From Ariolimax columbianus (Eukaryota > Mollusca > Gastropoda > Stylommatophora > Arionidae): 64,000 nucleotides of DNA. Every line of letters begins with the position of its first letter. Within the stretch, counting starts at the first letter, position 1. Positions 36,550-48,674 of the stretch are shown here, one piece after another. Both the position numbers and the translations under genes were made by a program. The stretch covers positions 81,422,941 to 81,486,940 of the forward strand of contig JAVGWX010000004.1 of NCBI GenBank assembly GCA_036924085.1, read 5' to 3'. Under the pieces are notes generated by a model. That model was not told the DNA's origin and did not search any database. It saw only the letters and a program-made list of their open reading frames with translations.

Positions 36550-36885
36550 TTCATCCTGAAAAGGATGGTGTGTCATACATACTTCACAACGAAGCTGCAA
36601 TATCTGAGCCTGTCGGTCTGACACATCTGGATTTATTAAGTACCGGATTTGCCTTCCCACTGCAATCCCCTCCCTTGGCCAGACAACTCTAATGACTAGT
36701 GCAGCCTGTTTACTGGACCACCACATGGAGGCGAAATAGGGTCGTGGTCGGCTATGGTTCGCTGATCCTCATGCAAGCAGGCAGCTATGAGTCACTGGAT
36801 GCTGTCAGCTCATGCTCTGCTGCATCTTGGACCCTGATTACTCTTCATTCCCAAACAGCTAGAAGAGACTCAGGATGCTTTAGGC
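36550..36885 (-). repeat. Repeat Z, minus strand, diverged
   Basis: CGAAGCTGCAATATCTGAGC, TACCGGATTTGCCTTCCCAC and ATGGTTCGCTGATCC are Z in reverse. Confidence 0.6.
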
Positions 36886-36934
36886 TTGTGTAAATGCCAT
36901 GAGTTCAACTCCTCAGGTTGTTAAAATATTCACA

Positions 36935-37115
36935 CTGAGTAAGTTTACTCTTTTGAGTGCCCTGAAAACAACATTAATTAACACCTGAAAAGGGTGTCAA
37001 GTGGTGGGTTGCAATTAGCTCCTCATATCCTGATGAAGGACGACATGTCCTTCAGGCTGTTGTGCTATGCTTGGAACATTACATGAAAGAGAGATATGGT
37101 CTTGATCAGTTAATT
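36935..37115 (+). repeat. Repeat Y fragment
   Basis: AGTAAGTTTACTCTTTTGAG, AAAGGGTGTCAAGTGGTGGG and TGTTGTGCTATGCTTGG are diverged Y. Confidence 0.6.
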
Positions 37116-37139
37116 AGGCCTATGTCTGACTGGCAGCGT

Positions 37140-37280
37140 CTAAGTTCCCCATTGCAATAAGTATGACAAATGTGTGGTGACTGTGCCATAAACTTGACAA
37201 ATGTGTGGTGACTGTGCCATAAACTTGACAAATGTGTGGTGACCTGCCATCAACTTGACAAGTGTGTGGTAACCATCTTT
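37140..37280 (+). repeat. Short tandem repeat, about 33 bases
   Basis: TTGACAAATGTGTGGTGACT followed by GTGCCATAAAC is repeated about four times, the last copy being diverged. Confidence 0.85.
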
Positions 37281-38015
37281 GTTTTGAAAGAAAACACAGC
37301 ACTAGAAGATGCTCGCACTCATGAAAATACACACCTAACTATTCAGTCAGAACTTGAACGTACCCAGCATGGAATTAAATAGGGGTGTGCTTGATGCTGG
37401 CAACCTTAAAAATAAAACTCTGCCATTACAATATTACCCACTGCAAAAGTTTGGGTGCAGGCTTTCTGTAAGGGACCACCTGCAGTACTTATGAAGCTTG
37501 ACAAGTGGGGAGTAGCCATCTTGGTTTGAAAGGGAGCACTAGTAGACACTCTGGCAAGGCAACATATAGAATTGAATGTCTGACTGTTCACTCAGGCCAA
37601 ACACATTAGTGTGGAGTACACCTATGGTTTGAATTGTATCTATAGCCCATATATGATACAGGGGCAAAAATGAATGAATGACTTGTTTACCTGAAGATAT
37701 AACATTCATCAAAATTCTTTGTTGGTGCGGACTTGGATTTGAGCTTATATCGTTGTAAAATACTGGATATAAATGTTCTATATTGCCAGTTCTGTGTATT
37801 TATACAGAATAATAACCATTTGTAACTTAAAACGGTTTTGTGTAAAATATTTATTGGATATGGACTGGTTCTGTGTAAATTATTGAATATATAACCAGTT
37901 GCAAGTTCAGTGTAAAATATTAAACATGAACAGATTCTACAAGGAGGTGCAATATCTTTAAATCCATAGATGGAGGAAAATTAAAAGACTAATTGTAACA
38001 TGTTATATTATCACA
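37281..38015. other. Downstream intergenic stretch
   Basis: AT-rich sequence with short loose repeats of GTGTAAAATATT (37830-37930). No coding signal was recognised. Confidence 0.5.
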
Positions 38016-38017
38016 AG

Positions 38018-38235
38018 GGGGCGGCGTGGTTTAGTGGCATGGCTCACAATCCGAAGGTGCTGGGTTCGATCCCCATCACAGCACCGGCCGTTACCCCGGG
38101 GAAGCAAACCCTTACATAAAATGCATGCTAAAGTCGGATGCGCTGGGCCAACAGGCGCAAAATAAAAACACAGCGCAATGCACACCGCCTTGGAGATTAG
38201 AAAAATAAGGCGAACGCGCAAAAAAAAAAAAAATA
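38018..38235 (+). mobile_element. SINE-1, copy 6, with box A deletion
   Basis: GGCGGCGTGGTTTAGTGGCATGG lacks the TTAAGTGA of other copies, and GGGTTCGATCCCC is intact. Part of the GCAGGAGGAAGCAG segment is also deleted. The tail is AAATAAGGCGAACGCGC(A)n. Confidence 0.9.
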
Positions 38236-38393
38236 CCCACCCACCGACCTTGTTTATTAGAATTGTCCAAGGCAAGAGCAGAAGTTCTGTTTCAAAATTG
38301 AGAGCTAATATTATGAATAATAGATTTAAAGACAATTAAATTATCTATGACATGAAGTACCGGAATCCATAATAAAAATTATGAAGTGTTCTT

Positions 38394-38715
38394 AGTTGAC
38401 CTGTACTTCTGCAGGGGCAGATGGCCCTGTGCATGTCTGAGCTGGATGTAGGGAGAAGAGTTTACTGCCTAGCGGGCTAGGCTCGAGCAGCTTAAACTCT
38501 GCGCTGCGACAAGCGCTTATGGAGGGTGGTTAACCGATGTGAGTCCATCTTAATAGACCCCCACAGCCTGTTAGGCACCATTTATGCTGCTCTAAAACCA
38601 CAGCCGGTGTTATGCCATGTCAGTCGCCTCTTACGACATGCTCTCTGTGAGGCAGTGGTGCTATTCTTGTCCTTGTCATACACAAAGACCCCCGGCAGAC
38701 CATGCGGGAAGTGTT
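38394..38715 (+). repeat. Repeat W copy
   Basis: TTGACCTGTACTTCTGCAGG, AGCGGGCTAGGCTCGAGCAG and GCCTCTTACGACATGCTCTC match the copy at 10677. Confidence 0.75.
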
Positions 38716-38819
38716 ACTGTTTCATAATTTGTCTCACTGTGTGTTCATTGTTTTGTCTCCATATTCACTACTTTTTGTGTCTAATTCAAACTTGTATTTT
38801 TCGTCTGTGCTCAACCTGA

Positions 38820-39135
38820 AAGTTTTATAGCAAGGCTATGATATCTGCACCTTTAGCCCAACACTTCGATTTAAGCTAGCTTGTTTGAGTACCGGGTATA
38901 CCTTCTCAGTGAGATCTCTTCTCTGTTCAGGTATACCTTCTGCTGTTATATACACTAGTGCAGTTTGTTTCGATGTCACCACTTGGGAGCGGAAGTCTGT
39001 TTGCTTTGCTTGTTCTTTCTCAATCACCAAGCCCTGAAAAGGGCTTTGCAAGTAGCAAGACGTTGTCCAGAGAATGGAATGCATTGTGTCATAGTGTACA
39101 GCTTGACTGCGATATTTGCACCTTTTGATCCGTCT
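38820..39135 (-). repeat. Repeat Z copy, minus strand
   Basis: TTCTCAATCACCAAGCCCTG, GCATTGTGTCATAGTGTACAG and TGACTGCGATATTTGCACC are the reverse of Z. Confidence 0.7.
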
Positions 39136-39589
39136 TCAGCAGAGGTCCAGTGTTTGTATCTGGCTTTGTTTTGTTTGACCTCTTCAAGGGAAAGTTTACA
39201 TGAAACCTCCAGCGCAGGAAGTCCATACATAATTACGGCCTTTCTAAGAAATTAAACTTCTTTGCTATGCTGCAGCACCCAACATAGGGGTTGATGGTCA
39301 CCTCCAGACTAACTGATTTACGAGCAGGCTGTTCCATACGATTTATACTGAAGACCAGCATCATTGAAATCCAGTTTCAAGTGTGCCTAATTTCTTTCAG
39401 CAGCTTGTGAAAGTTAGGGCTACTGATGGTTATTGTAGCTTATTGGTTGCCCTAGTTCAACGGTTCTCTATGTGTGACATAACAGGAGACCACTGCCATG
39501 CTGAGTGAGATCTTGTATGTGGCAACAAGCAGTACCATCTTGATGGTATTGCTTGCGCAAACCACTGCAACTCAGGTCATATCACACCG

Positions 39590-39900
39590 AGCCTTTTCTT
39601 CAGTGTTCATGAAAAGGACGTGTTGCAGTTTACGAGGCTGCAATATCTGCTCCTTTTGGCCCGAAATTTGGTTTAAGATAGCTTTTTGGGGTTATTTGGT
39701 TTGCCTTCCCACTGCAATCCCCATTTTCTTTTAGACTACTGGGTACACTAGTATAGACTGGCTGGTTCCAGGGGCGTCATTTGGAGATGGAATATGGTCT
39801 TGGTGATCTCTGGTTCACTTACTCTGATGCTAGCAGTCGGCTACTGCTGTCAGCTAATTCACTATATTGCATCTTCAGCCCCAGATTGTTCAACCTACTT
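39590..39900 (-). repeat. Repeat Z copy, minus strand, diverged
   Basis: GAAAAGGACGTGTTGCAGTTTACGAGGCTGCAATATCTG and TTGCCTTCCCACTGCAATCCCC match the copy at 36550. Confidence 0.6.
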
Positions 39901-40004
39901 TGATTCTAAACTGCGCACAGTCAAAGTCTGTTTTCTATTGTTTACCACATAAACAAAGGGTAAATAAGAGTGGGGGGGGGGGGGAGAAACTATAGATGCT
40001 ACAG

Positions 40005-40930
40005 CTCCTTTGCGTTCAGGATCTTTTGGTCATGCTATATACCTGCACGCCAGTCACCATGATGAAGTCTGTAGTCTTCACCAGGTTGGAGCGGCTGCCC
40101 CACAGCTTTTGTCTCAGCTCTGCATTCTCTGGCATCTCATTTCCCTATAGAATATTCTCAGGGTTCTGGCCTCCTGTTCCACATGGGCACTCAGTGTGTG
40201 AGATCTTCAGTCGGTATAGATGTTCTAGTAGTCTGCAGTGTCCAGTTCTCAGATGAAATAAGGTAGTTTGATTCCTTTTGAGTTGGGTCTGGTGTACTGC
40301 TTATGTTTCTGTCTTCTCTCAATTGGTGTTTAAACTGATGTTCTTGATTTCTCTGTATCTCTATGATTAAAGCATTTTCGTTTTCCCGTGATTCCGCAAT
40401 GGGAGGGTAGCCACTGGAGCGCTATTGTTGAGGGTCTCTGGAGTTTTCCTAATTCTGCTCTGATAAGTGGTTCATTGTTTGTTTTTTGTGTATTGTTTTT
40501 AATAGCTATTTTTGTTAGAGTTGCCTTTCTGTTTGAGGTATTCTCAGTGCTCACAGGAGGGCCATCGATTCTGCTCTGGGGATAACTTTCCTGTTGGTAG
40601 GGCCTCTATTATTTCCACTTTTCAGCCTGAACTATCTGTGTCCATTGCTTGGTATTTTTCACCTCAATCGTTGCTTGTGCTAAAGTTTTCAGCTCGTGGA
40701 CACTGTTGGTCTTTTCTTCTGATTCCTGAGATCTCTGTACTTATTTCGATATTTATGTTGCAGCTTGGCTCATCATAGTTAAGCATTTCTATTTCTTCAG
40801 GTTGGTTGGGAATCAGTTCATATTTTTGGTGGTTGGATATATGGATGAAGCTGATTCTCTTAAGCCTATTTTTAACTGGGTGTTTCAGTTTTATATGTAT
40901 GGGATGATCAGTCATAAGTATCAGGCTGAG
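40005..40930 (-). mobile_element. LINE RT-end/RNase H fragment (lineage E)
   Basis: The minus strand encodes DHPIHIKLKHPVKNRLKRIS, IALQWLPSHCGITG (the RNase H end) and CPCGTGGQNPENIL (a Cys/His knuckle). Its sequence is distinct from lineages C and D. Frames are broken. Confidence 0.8.
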
Positions 40931-41390
40931 AGGGACGCCACTGGAAGATGTAGAGGTATTTACATACCTAGGAAGTATGAAGGAAGGAGGGACAGACTAG
41001 GATACAAAAAAGTAAGTTGTATTCGGAATGTTAAAACCCATATGGAACTCCAAGGAAATAAGGAAGACAAAAGATAAGGATTTTCAATTTCAAATGTGAA
41101 GCCAGTCCTGTTGTATGGAGCAGAAACCTGGAGGATGACCAAAGGCAATGACAGGAGACTGCGGGGTTTTGTCAACAGATGCATGAGAAAGGTTCTTGAT
41201 ATAAATGGTCTGACAAAATTAAATTGGAACAGGAAATCTTAGGAATAAAGTGGAGATAGATGGGTCATACATTAAGAAAGTCCTAGCCCAGTATCACCAG
41301 GCAATCCCTGTCACGGAACCTCCAGGGAAGAAGAGACATGCATAGGCAGACCAAGTAATACAGGATAATCTAAAGTATAACACTTTTTTT
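40930..41390 (+). mobile_element. LINE RT C-terminal fragment (lineage F)
   Basis: In broken frames the plus strand reads EDVEVFTYLGSMKEGGTD, SNVKPVLLYGAETWRMTKGN, FVNRCMRKVLDINGL and IGRPSNT. This is the standard post-catalytic order of RTE/CR1-like LINEs. Confidence 0.82.
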
Positions 41391-41869
41391 TGTTTAAAAG
41401 ACTGAAAATAGACATTTACAATTTTCCAACATTGGGGTGTTTTATTTTGGTAGGAACTGATGATTTGCTGTGAGAGTTGCCAAGGCAGCTGATTAGACTT
41501 TGTACTTTCCTTATATATGTTAAAACATTCAGAAACACAAACACGTCATCTGGCCCTTTTTAAAAGCTTTTATTTAACTTGACATGACCAGTCGGGATAG
41601 TGAGCTATTTAAACCAGATACCCACTAGAGAGCTGTAATTGTCTACATTTAGTACGATAAGGCTGCTTGCTTACATAGTCTCTAACGCATATTCTGAGAT
41701 GATGACCAAGGTTATGCCAAGTTGTAATAGGGATGCTAATGGTATGAAAGTTACCAATGACCAAGCTTGAAAAAATCTAATAGCACGGTCAGAGAGTTTG
41801 GCATGACAAAGTCCTTTGTTTAATATCCAAGCAACATGGGTAAATAAATATATTCATCAATGGAAAAAT
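41391..41869. other. Intergenic stretch, nothing recognised
   Basis: No domain or repeat family was identified. Confidence 0.5.
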
Positions 41870-42365
41870 CATTGAACAAGTACAGAAGTTTACATATTTG
41901 GGGGCAAACCATAACAGAAGATGCTCACAATAAGAGACAAGGATTGCAATGGCAAAAAAAAGAGAAACAGAAATTGTTAGCCACAAAGAATATCAGGATA
42001 GATTGCACTGTATGGGACTTGGGGGGGGGGGGGGGGGGGGGCTTGTAAGCGTTTTAAATGTGGTACTACCGTAGAATGGAAAGAGTGAGCTGGACAGAAA
42101 GAAGATCCAATGACAATATACTCAATGTGGGTGCACAAAGACAAATTTTATATATGATACAAAGGCGTCAGTCGAGTTACAATGTGAGACAATGTCTTCA
42201 ACAGAAGATACTAGAGGGCAAGATTCAAGGAAAGAGACTCGCCTTTACATCATCTCAGTACCAAAAAAAAGTACAAAACATGCTGCAATGAGGAGAACTG
42301 CAGAGGATAGGGTCAAATGGAGACAGACAACCTTTCAAATTTTGATGGATGTTGGACAGGTCACT
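41870..42365 (+). mobile_element. LINE RT C-terminal fragment with poly-G insertion/deletion scar (lineage G)
   Basis: VQKFTYLGANH.., MWYYRRMERVSWTERRSNDN and ILEGKIQGKR follow the LINE order YLGA...RRMLKISWTER...GKI.GKR. A run of about 20 G at 42020-42041 replaces the segment that should hold the GCE.W motif. Confidence 0.8.
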
Positions 42366-42479
42366 CAAAAGATTAACCAAAAAAAAACATTTTATACATT
42401 TACTATTATACATATGTTAAATTCCACTCTCATAATCCCTCATCATGCTGTAGTCCATTGCACTAAAAAAAAAAACTAA

Positions 42480-43425
42480 AACATGTATATAAATAAAAGC
42501 TTTTACTGAAAAAAAATTGTGTTTTCCACTTAAGCCGGAACACCACTTTGTTAGCCCCATGCACAATCTTTTGCATTACATTTTATAACAATACATGAAT
42601 TTTGCAGTGCCCCTACTCTTTCCTCAACAATCGTTTAGTAGCTACCTCATTGAACATTTACACAAAAATGAACCTACAGGTACCAGGAGATATTTTTAGA
42701 TGACCATCTATTGGAGATAGTCCTGAATGTTATCACCATACAAGACCTTGCAAACAATCTGACAATGTGGGAGAGTCCAGCTCCTGGATCAATCCCAACT
42801 TCAATGCAAGGGTTGAGATTCGACATAAAAGATACCTTGCAATGAATCTCATTCATGTGGGGGTTAGAAGTCCAGATCCTGGATCAATTTCCCAACTGCA
42901 ATGTGAAGGCTGAGATTACTACCATTCATGTAATTGAAAGACATGATAGCTTGAAATATCGGCAAGTGATATGTTCTATTCACTAAGGGGCTCCAGAATC
43001 CACTGGTAAAATGAGTTACATTAACTCTATTCTGAAAAATGTCCATTACATTATCTACTATTATACACGTTAAATTTGACAGGTTTAATGGACTGTAAAA
43101 GAAAATCTGCCTCTTGGGGAATATAAAATTAGCCTTTTCAGACATTCTCAGCCCTGTGTGATGGTGTCTTGTCTATTGTCACCATCATTACTCTTCTACT
43201 TGTCATTGCCTGATATACGAGTTCAACAGCAGCAGTCAATAATGATGGAATTATATGGGCTTTGGTAAAGCAACTTAATGATCTGGACTTTGCCTGTGAT
43301 TTGGCTCTGAAGTTCCTATTCACAGGCAGATACAAAATAAAATAAGTATGCTTGTTGAGTAGTCAGACTTTGGATTTGCAAATACACAGAGCCAAAACAG
43401 GTTTTGAGAACCAATGCAACTACCA
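42480..43425. other. Intergenic stretch without recognised features
   Basis: A loose duplication (GAGAGTCCAGCTCCTGGATC and GAAGTCCAGATCCTGGATCA, 42770 and 42865) is the only structure noticed. Confidence 0.5.
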
Positions 43426-43429
43426 ATGA

Positions 43430-44205
43430 TCGTCTAAGATGAGAGCTTCATATATCTTGATAGCAATATAGACGAAATGGGAGGCACCAATACAAATGTC
43501 GAACACATATGCAAAAGCGAGGGGTGCTTTCATTGCATTGAGAAACCTATGGAAGGCAATCAAAGAAAAATCCGACCTAAAAAAATTAAAGTTCGTTCTG
43601 TTTTGTGGAGGACCACAAAAAATATAAAGTTGTACTGGTATTCAAACAGGCATGTTAATGTCTGCTGCCAGGTAGCCGAATGCTTCGGCAGTATATAGTA
43701 GGTATTTTTACAGCTTACTAAGCCTGAGGGAAGATTCAAATAATTTGGGTAGATTTTTACCTAGAATTTGTCCCGGTAGCGGCCGTTAAACCTTTTTGAT
43801 TTTTAACATGATCGACACTGAACAAAGTAGTCCGATCTCACTACCCAGAGATCAGGGGAATTTACCCAAAAAAATAACGCCCTCCACTGTGATTCGAACC
43901 CGCGACCTCGGCCCTCGAGGAGGAAACCTTGCCTCGAGACCATTGAGTGTCCTTGTCCAGCAAGTGATGTTCATAAATGGATGCCTGTGCAGAATTGAGA
44001 TTGAAATATTATAAGAACACTAATGTGGAAGAGAACCGGGCAGATGCCTGCAAAACAGGACATTATTATAGGTCATACAATAATGAAACCAGTCGATGAC
44101 ATTACAAAGCTGTTCTGGAATCCCAGAGTCAATAGAAATAGAGGCAGGCCTATTCATTCATGACGGTAAGTTTTAGACAAATGTAAAAGACTAGGAAAAT
44201 ATGGA
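43430..44205 (+). mobile_element. LINE RT fragment split by a SINE
   Basis: ESFIYLDSNIDEMGGTNTN, ARGAFIALRNLWKAI and, after 43965, FINGCLCRI, then PVDDITKLFWNPRVNRNRGRP in shifted frames give the LINE order YLGS...RGAF..L...W...VN.CLRRI...RGRP. The middle is replaced by another SINE. Confidence 0.82.
43690..43965 (-). mobile_element. tRNA-derived SINE of a second family (SINE-2)
   Basis: On the minus strand TCAATGGTCTCGAGGCAAGG (box A) and GGTCGCGGGTTCGAATCACAG (box B) form a tRNA-like head. A body through GCTTAGTAAGCTGTAAAAATACC follows. It interrupts the LINE at 43430-44205. Confidence 0.75.
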
Positions 44206-44289
44206 TTGAGATGGCATATATGACAAAGAAATATAAGATCTATGCTCTACAGGGAGCATAGTGATAACAAAATAACCAAACAGTAATTT

Positions 44290-44615
44290 CATTAAGTCAT
44301 ATCAGGGAGGAAGACTAAACGTCTGGTCAGGCAAAATATGCTGGCCAAAACCCTCACCTCAGCTTCCTCGTAGCCCTCCCTGTAAATGGAGGTCTGGCTA
44401 ATAAGGTGAGGGATCAACATGATCCCCGGAAAAGTGAGCGACATGCAGATGAGGCCAAGCATAGTACAACCGCCTGGAGGACCCTGGTCTACCTTCTTCA
44501 GCACACTTGAGATGTGACGAAAGCCACTGCAACCCTTCACTTGACGTCCTTTTCAGGACATACAAAAGAGTAATCTTACTCATTGTGGGCATTCGAAACA
44601 ACAAGTCGAACATAT
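44290..44615 (-). repeat. Repeat Y copy, minus strand
   Basis: GTCTGGTCAGGCAAAATATG, CCTGGAGGACCCTGGTCTACC and GTCCTTTTCAGGACATACAAAAGAG are present, ending CATTGTGGGCATTCGAAACAAC. Confidence 0.75.
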
Positions 44616-44884
44616 TGGTCGTTCAAACTTTCAGTCCACTGCACCCTTAGTGTACCAAAATTATTCTACAGCACCGAAATCAGAAAATTACGCTCGTTTA
44701 ACAGTTTTAGTGCGCAGTTGATTAAAATATTGAAATATTTCGCAGCACCACTGTAAACCAGCCACAGCTCCCCAGAGTGCAATGGCATAGTTTTGGAACC
44801 ACTGCAATATATGATTTCTAAATTCATGTGTGAGTGTGTACAAACACTGGCACAAAGAAAGTTCAGAGTTGCACATTACATAAA

Positions 44885-45205
44885 ACACACGGGGAACTGA
44901 GACCCTAGTCCAGTCGGGCACAAAATACTGACCAGGACGTTGCGTCAGGATCAACGCACTAACCAAGACCACAATCTCTCTACCATGTAGCGTTCCCTAG
45001 AAACGGGCTGTTTTCAAGGCAGACTTGCTGACGAGATATGGATGGATGTGATCTCTGTAGTAGTAAGCGCCATGCAGATGAAGCCAAGCATAGTACAACC
45101 CCCTGGAGGACCACGGTCCACCTTCACCTACTACAACCCGCCACTTAACCTCCTTTTCGGGACGCACCAAAAAGTAAATTTACTCATTGTGGGCATTCAA
45201 CAACA
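44885..45205 (-). repeat. Repeat Y copy, minus strand
   Basis: ACTGAGACCCTAGTCCAGTC, CTTGCTGACGAGATATGGAT and CCTTTTCGGGACGCACCAAAAAG match the copy at 23765. Confidence 0.75.
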
Positions 45206-45339
45206 ATATAAAACACCATATTTATAAATAAGTACTGTAAAAAGTATGATTGGCACTTGACTCTTCACATAAAAACAAATATTATCGGCAATACTATTTA
45301 CTAGCCATATAGTGATATGTGGTCTGCTAGTGTCTTTAT

Positions 45340-45535
45340 GTATAACAAGGACAAGAATAGCCCAACTGTCTGACATGGCATAACACTGGCCATGGTTCAG
45401 TGGTTTGTTTAGAGCAGCGTAGATGGCGCCTAACAGGCTGCAGGTCTACTTTTTTCTAGATGGACTCGCACAACCGTCCTCTAAGGGCACAGGGACATCT
45501 GCCCCTGTAGAAGTACAGGTCGACTAAGAACAGTG
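45340..45535 (-). repeat. Repeat W fragment, minus strand
   Basis: GGACAAGAATAGCCCAACTG, AGATGGCGCCTAACAGGCTGCAGG and CTGTAGAAGTACAGGTCGAC are the reverse of W. Confidence 0.72.
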
Positions 45536-45559
45536 ATATCTTTTTCGTCTTGTGAAAAA

Positions 45560-46370
45560 GGACGTTTATGATGTCTTTAGTTTACAGTGAGGCTGCGCAT
45601 TTGAACCCAACACATCAGCACTGCATTTTAGAGACGGGTTCGTCTTATTCAATCCCTGGTTTTGTTCAAACTGCATGGTTGCAGTCTGTTCCCGGGGCTG
45701 CCTCTTGAAAGGAGAACAGGATCTTGGTCAGTTATGGGTCACTGGCCTTGATCAAGCAGCCAGCTATGAGTCACCTGCATCTTTGGCCTCCATATGTAAC
45801 TGAGAAGAGTAACATCAGGGGCAGGTGAAGCGTGATAAAGATTCCACCTTACTTCCCCATAGGGCTCCACAAAACAAGTGCCACAACATTTTGGCCAACG
45901 AGATGGGGATTGACACTGTAATCTCCATAGTGCTGCTATTGTTTCGAATGCCCACAATGAGTAGGATTACTCTGTGCGCCCTGAAAAGGACGTTAAGTGG
46001 CAGGTTGCAGTAGCTTTCCTCACATTTCGAGCGTTGACCGAGGTCCTCCAGGCGGCTATGTTATGCTTGGTTACATCTGCGTGTCTCGCTACTATAGGAA
46101 TCACATTGATCCCTCATCTAGTTAACCAGGCTGCCATGAAAACAGCCAGTTTCCAGGAAGCTGAGATGAGGGTCTTGACCAGTAAATATTACCTGACCCT
46201 GACTAACATGTCTGATCAGTATGTTTTGCCTGACTAGATGTTAGTCTTCCTCCCCCTCCACAGTTGAGCTTACTGAAGCCTCACACTGCACTACAGCCAG
46301 GTGGACCCCAGTCCATTGTATGAAGCCTGCCTTGGTATGTAAGAAGAGCAACTGTAATCCGGACCCAAAA
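45560..46370. repeat. Composite of repeat Z (minus), a linker shared with 48487, and repeat Y (plus)
   Basis: 45560-45770 is reversed Z. 45770-45955 (GTAACTGAGAAGAGTAACATC through TTGGCCAACGAGATGGGG) recurs at 48487-48674. 45945-46370 is Y (CCTGAAAAGGACGTTAAGTGG through AGAGCAACTGTAATCCGG). Confidence 0.7.
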
Positions 46371-46624
46371 AAATTTGTCAAGAGTTTAATACTTGCGGCT
46401 TCTGACAAGTTTGCCACAATAATTAATTAACACAGAATGCCACAATCTATACATATTTCTTAAAGTTTATATTCTAACACTGACTTTCGGATTTTTAATT
46501 CATTCATTGCTTGTGAGATGAGCACTTTACTCCCCAGCAAGAGAGACTGCTCTCCTACTACTAAGAATATATTCGTAATATTTCTGTTTGTGTAACGTCA
46601 ACAAAATTAAACAAGTGAGATCTC

Positions 46625-46860
46625 TCCTCCTGTTTTCGTGGCAGCCTGGCTAACAAGGCGAGGGATCACCGTGATTCCCTGTAGTAGTGAATGACACGCA
46701 GATGAAGCCATGCATAGCACAACCACCAGGAGGACCCATGTCTACCTTCATCAGCACTCTCGAGATGTGAGGAAAGCTACTGCAACCACCAATTTACGTC
46801 CTTTTCAGGGTGCACAAAAGATTAAGTCAGCTACTCATTGTGCTCATCGGAAACAACAAC
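46625..46860 (-). repeat. Repeat Y copy, minus strand
   Basis: GTGGCAGCCTGGCTAACAAG, CACCAGGAGGACCCATGTCTACC and GTCCTTTTCAGGGTGCACAAAAG match Y in reverse. Confidence 0.72.
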
Positions 46861-47111
46861 AACTGTTGAAACGACTACTAATGAAACTTATTTCTAAAGG
46901 TAACACAATTCAGTCACAAACTATATTGGTCTTTTTTCCAAGATATAGCTTTAAAACGAGTTAATATTGACTGGCATATATTTTTTATTACTCTTAGAAA
47001 AATTAATTTTTCCAAATAAATAAGAATTTGCATATATTCCAAAATTGAGATCAATGCATAACATGTCTTCAATTAATAGCTGTGCTTAACAGAAATATTG
47101 CGCACATGAAC

Positions 47112-47143
<32 letters not shown>

Positions 47144-47305
47144 ATATTGTAATGCATTTTCAAATACAAATAAATTCAGTTACAAAATTGGATAATTCCA
47201 AACAAATTACTTTATCGTTGATTGTGATAAATAATTGACATTACAAAATTTAAAACAGAAAATGCATGTCACAAAATGCTTGCATTGGGGTTATACATGT
47301 GGCCA

Positions 47306-47555
47306 GGGGACGGCGTGGCCTAGTGGTTAAGTGACACAGCTCACAACCAGAAGGTGCTGGGTTCGTTCCCCATCACAGCACTGGCCATTACCCCGGGGAA
47401 GCAAACCCTTAAAAATGCAGGAGGAAGCAGTCCCTTACATAAAATGCGTGCTGAAGTCAGATGCACTGGGCCGACAGGCGCAAAATAAAAACGCAGTACA
47501 ACGCACACCGCCTTGGGGATTAGAGAAATAAGGCGAACGCAAAAACAAACAAAAA
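47306..47555 (+). mobile_element. SINE-1, copy 7, full length
   Basis: GGGACGGCGTGGCCTAGTGG, GGTTCGTTCCCC and a complete body and tail are present. The perfect 13-base duplication ATACATGTGGCCA is at 47293-47305 and 47556-47568. This is one of the best-preserved copies. Confidence 0.96.
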
Positions 47556-47689
47556 ATACATGTGGCCATGTTCTGCTAAGGGACTACGTTAAGCTTTACT
47601 ATTGCTGTATAGAAAGCATAATAATTGTGCATTACACAGACTTACAGATGGTTTATGTAACATATATATTGTAAAGAAATTTATAGGCA

Positions 47690-47850
47690 TGGTCGGGTGC
47701 TAAATTTGGACGAAAACAAACTAAACCTACATTACGACTTGAAGACCATCAGGGACAACACACAACAAAAATATGAGCTTACAAATAGAGGACGAGATGA
47801 ATACAGGAGATTTAAACACAAACTTCAGAGTCTGTATACAACCAGTTTCT
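47690..47850 (-). mobile_element. Penelope-like element end fragment
   Basis: On the minus strand CCTGATGGTCTTCAAGTCGTAATGTAGG parallels CCTGATGAAGGCCTATTGGTCGTAACGTAGG at about 52180-52220 in the Penelope element. The rest of the element is absent. Confidence 0.6.
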
Positions 47851-48486
47851 TTTACATTTCCTTGATTTAAAAACATTGCGCATCCAATCTAGTTTTGAAT
47901 GCATTAATTGAGCATTTACCACTCTGACTAAAAAATATTTCCTGGTATCTAATATGGACCTATCTTTAATTCATTTGTGGCTGTGCCCTCTTGTTCTTGT
48001 AGGTGGTTGTATTTTGAAAAACTTTGTTATAGTCTAATTTATCCTTTTCATTGATTATCTTATAAACCTGTATTAAGTCACCTCGAATTCTTTTTTCTAG
48101 ACAATGTAGGCCGATTTTTCTGAGTCTTTCCTCTTAACTGTAATTTTGGAATCCCACTATCAGTTTTGTCACTCTTTTTTGTATCCTTTCCAGCATGTTT
48201 GTATCCCCTCTACAATAAAGACTCCACACCTGTACACAGTACTCCAATCTAGGTCTAACATACTTTATACAGTTTGACTATCACTTCCTTGCTACTATAA
48301 TTAATATCTCTTTTTATCATACAGTACCTAACATTGCATTTACCGTTTTCACAGCATCTTGATTTGCTCACTCATCTTACCTGTATCATCTATTTTATCC
48401 CCTAGGTCCCTTTCCTTTTCCACCTTATTAATATTGTTCACTCCCATCATGTAATTATGTTCCTTTTTGGATCTACCCATGTAGTC

Positions 48487-48674
48487 ACCTGCATCTTTGG
48501 CCGTCTTATGTAACTGAGAAGAGTAACATCAGGGGCAGGTGAAGCGTGATGATAAAGATTTCACCTTACTTCCCCATAGGGCTCCACAAAACAGGTGCCA
48601 CAACATTTTGGCCAACGAGATAGGGATTGACACTAATCTCCATAGTGCTGCTGTGGTTTCAAACGCCCATAATG
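48487..48674 (+). repeat. Short repeat inserted in the CR1 element
   Basis: CACCTGCATCTTTGGCCGTC through AAACGCCCATAATGAG is nearly identical to 45770-45955 and interrupts the CR1 RT frame. Confidence 0.75.
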
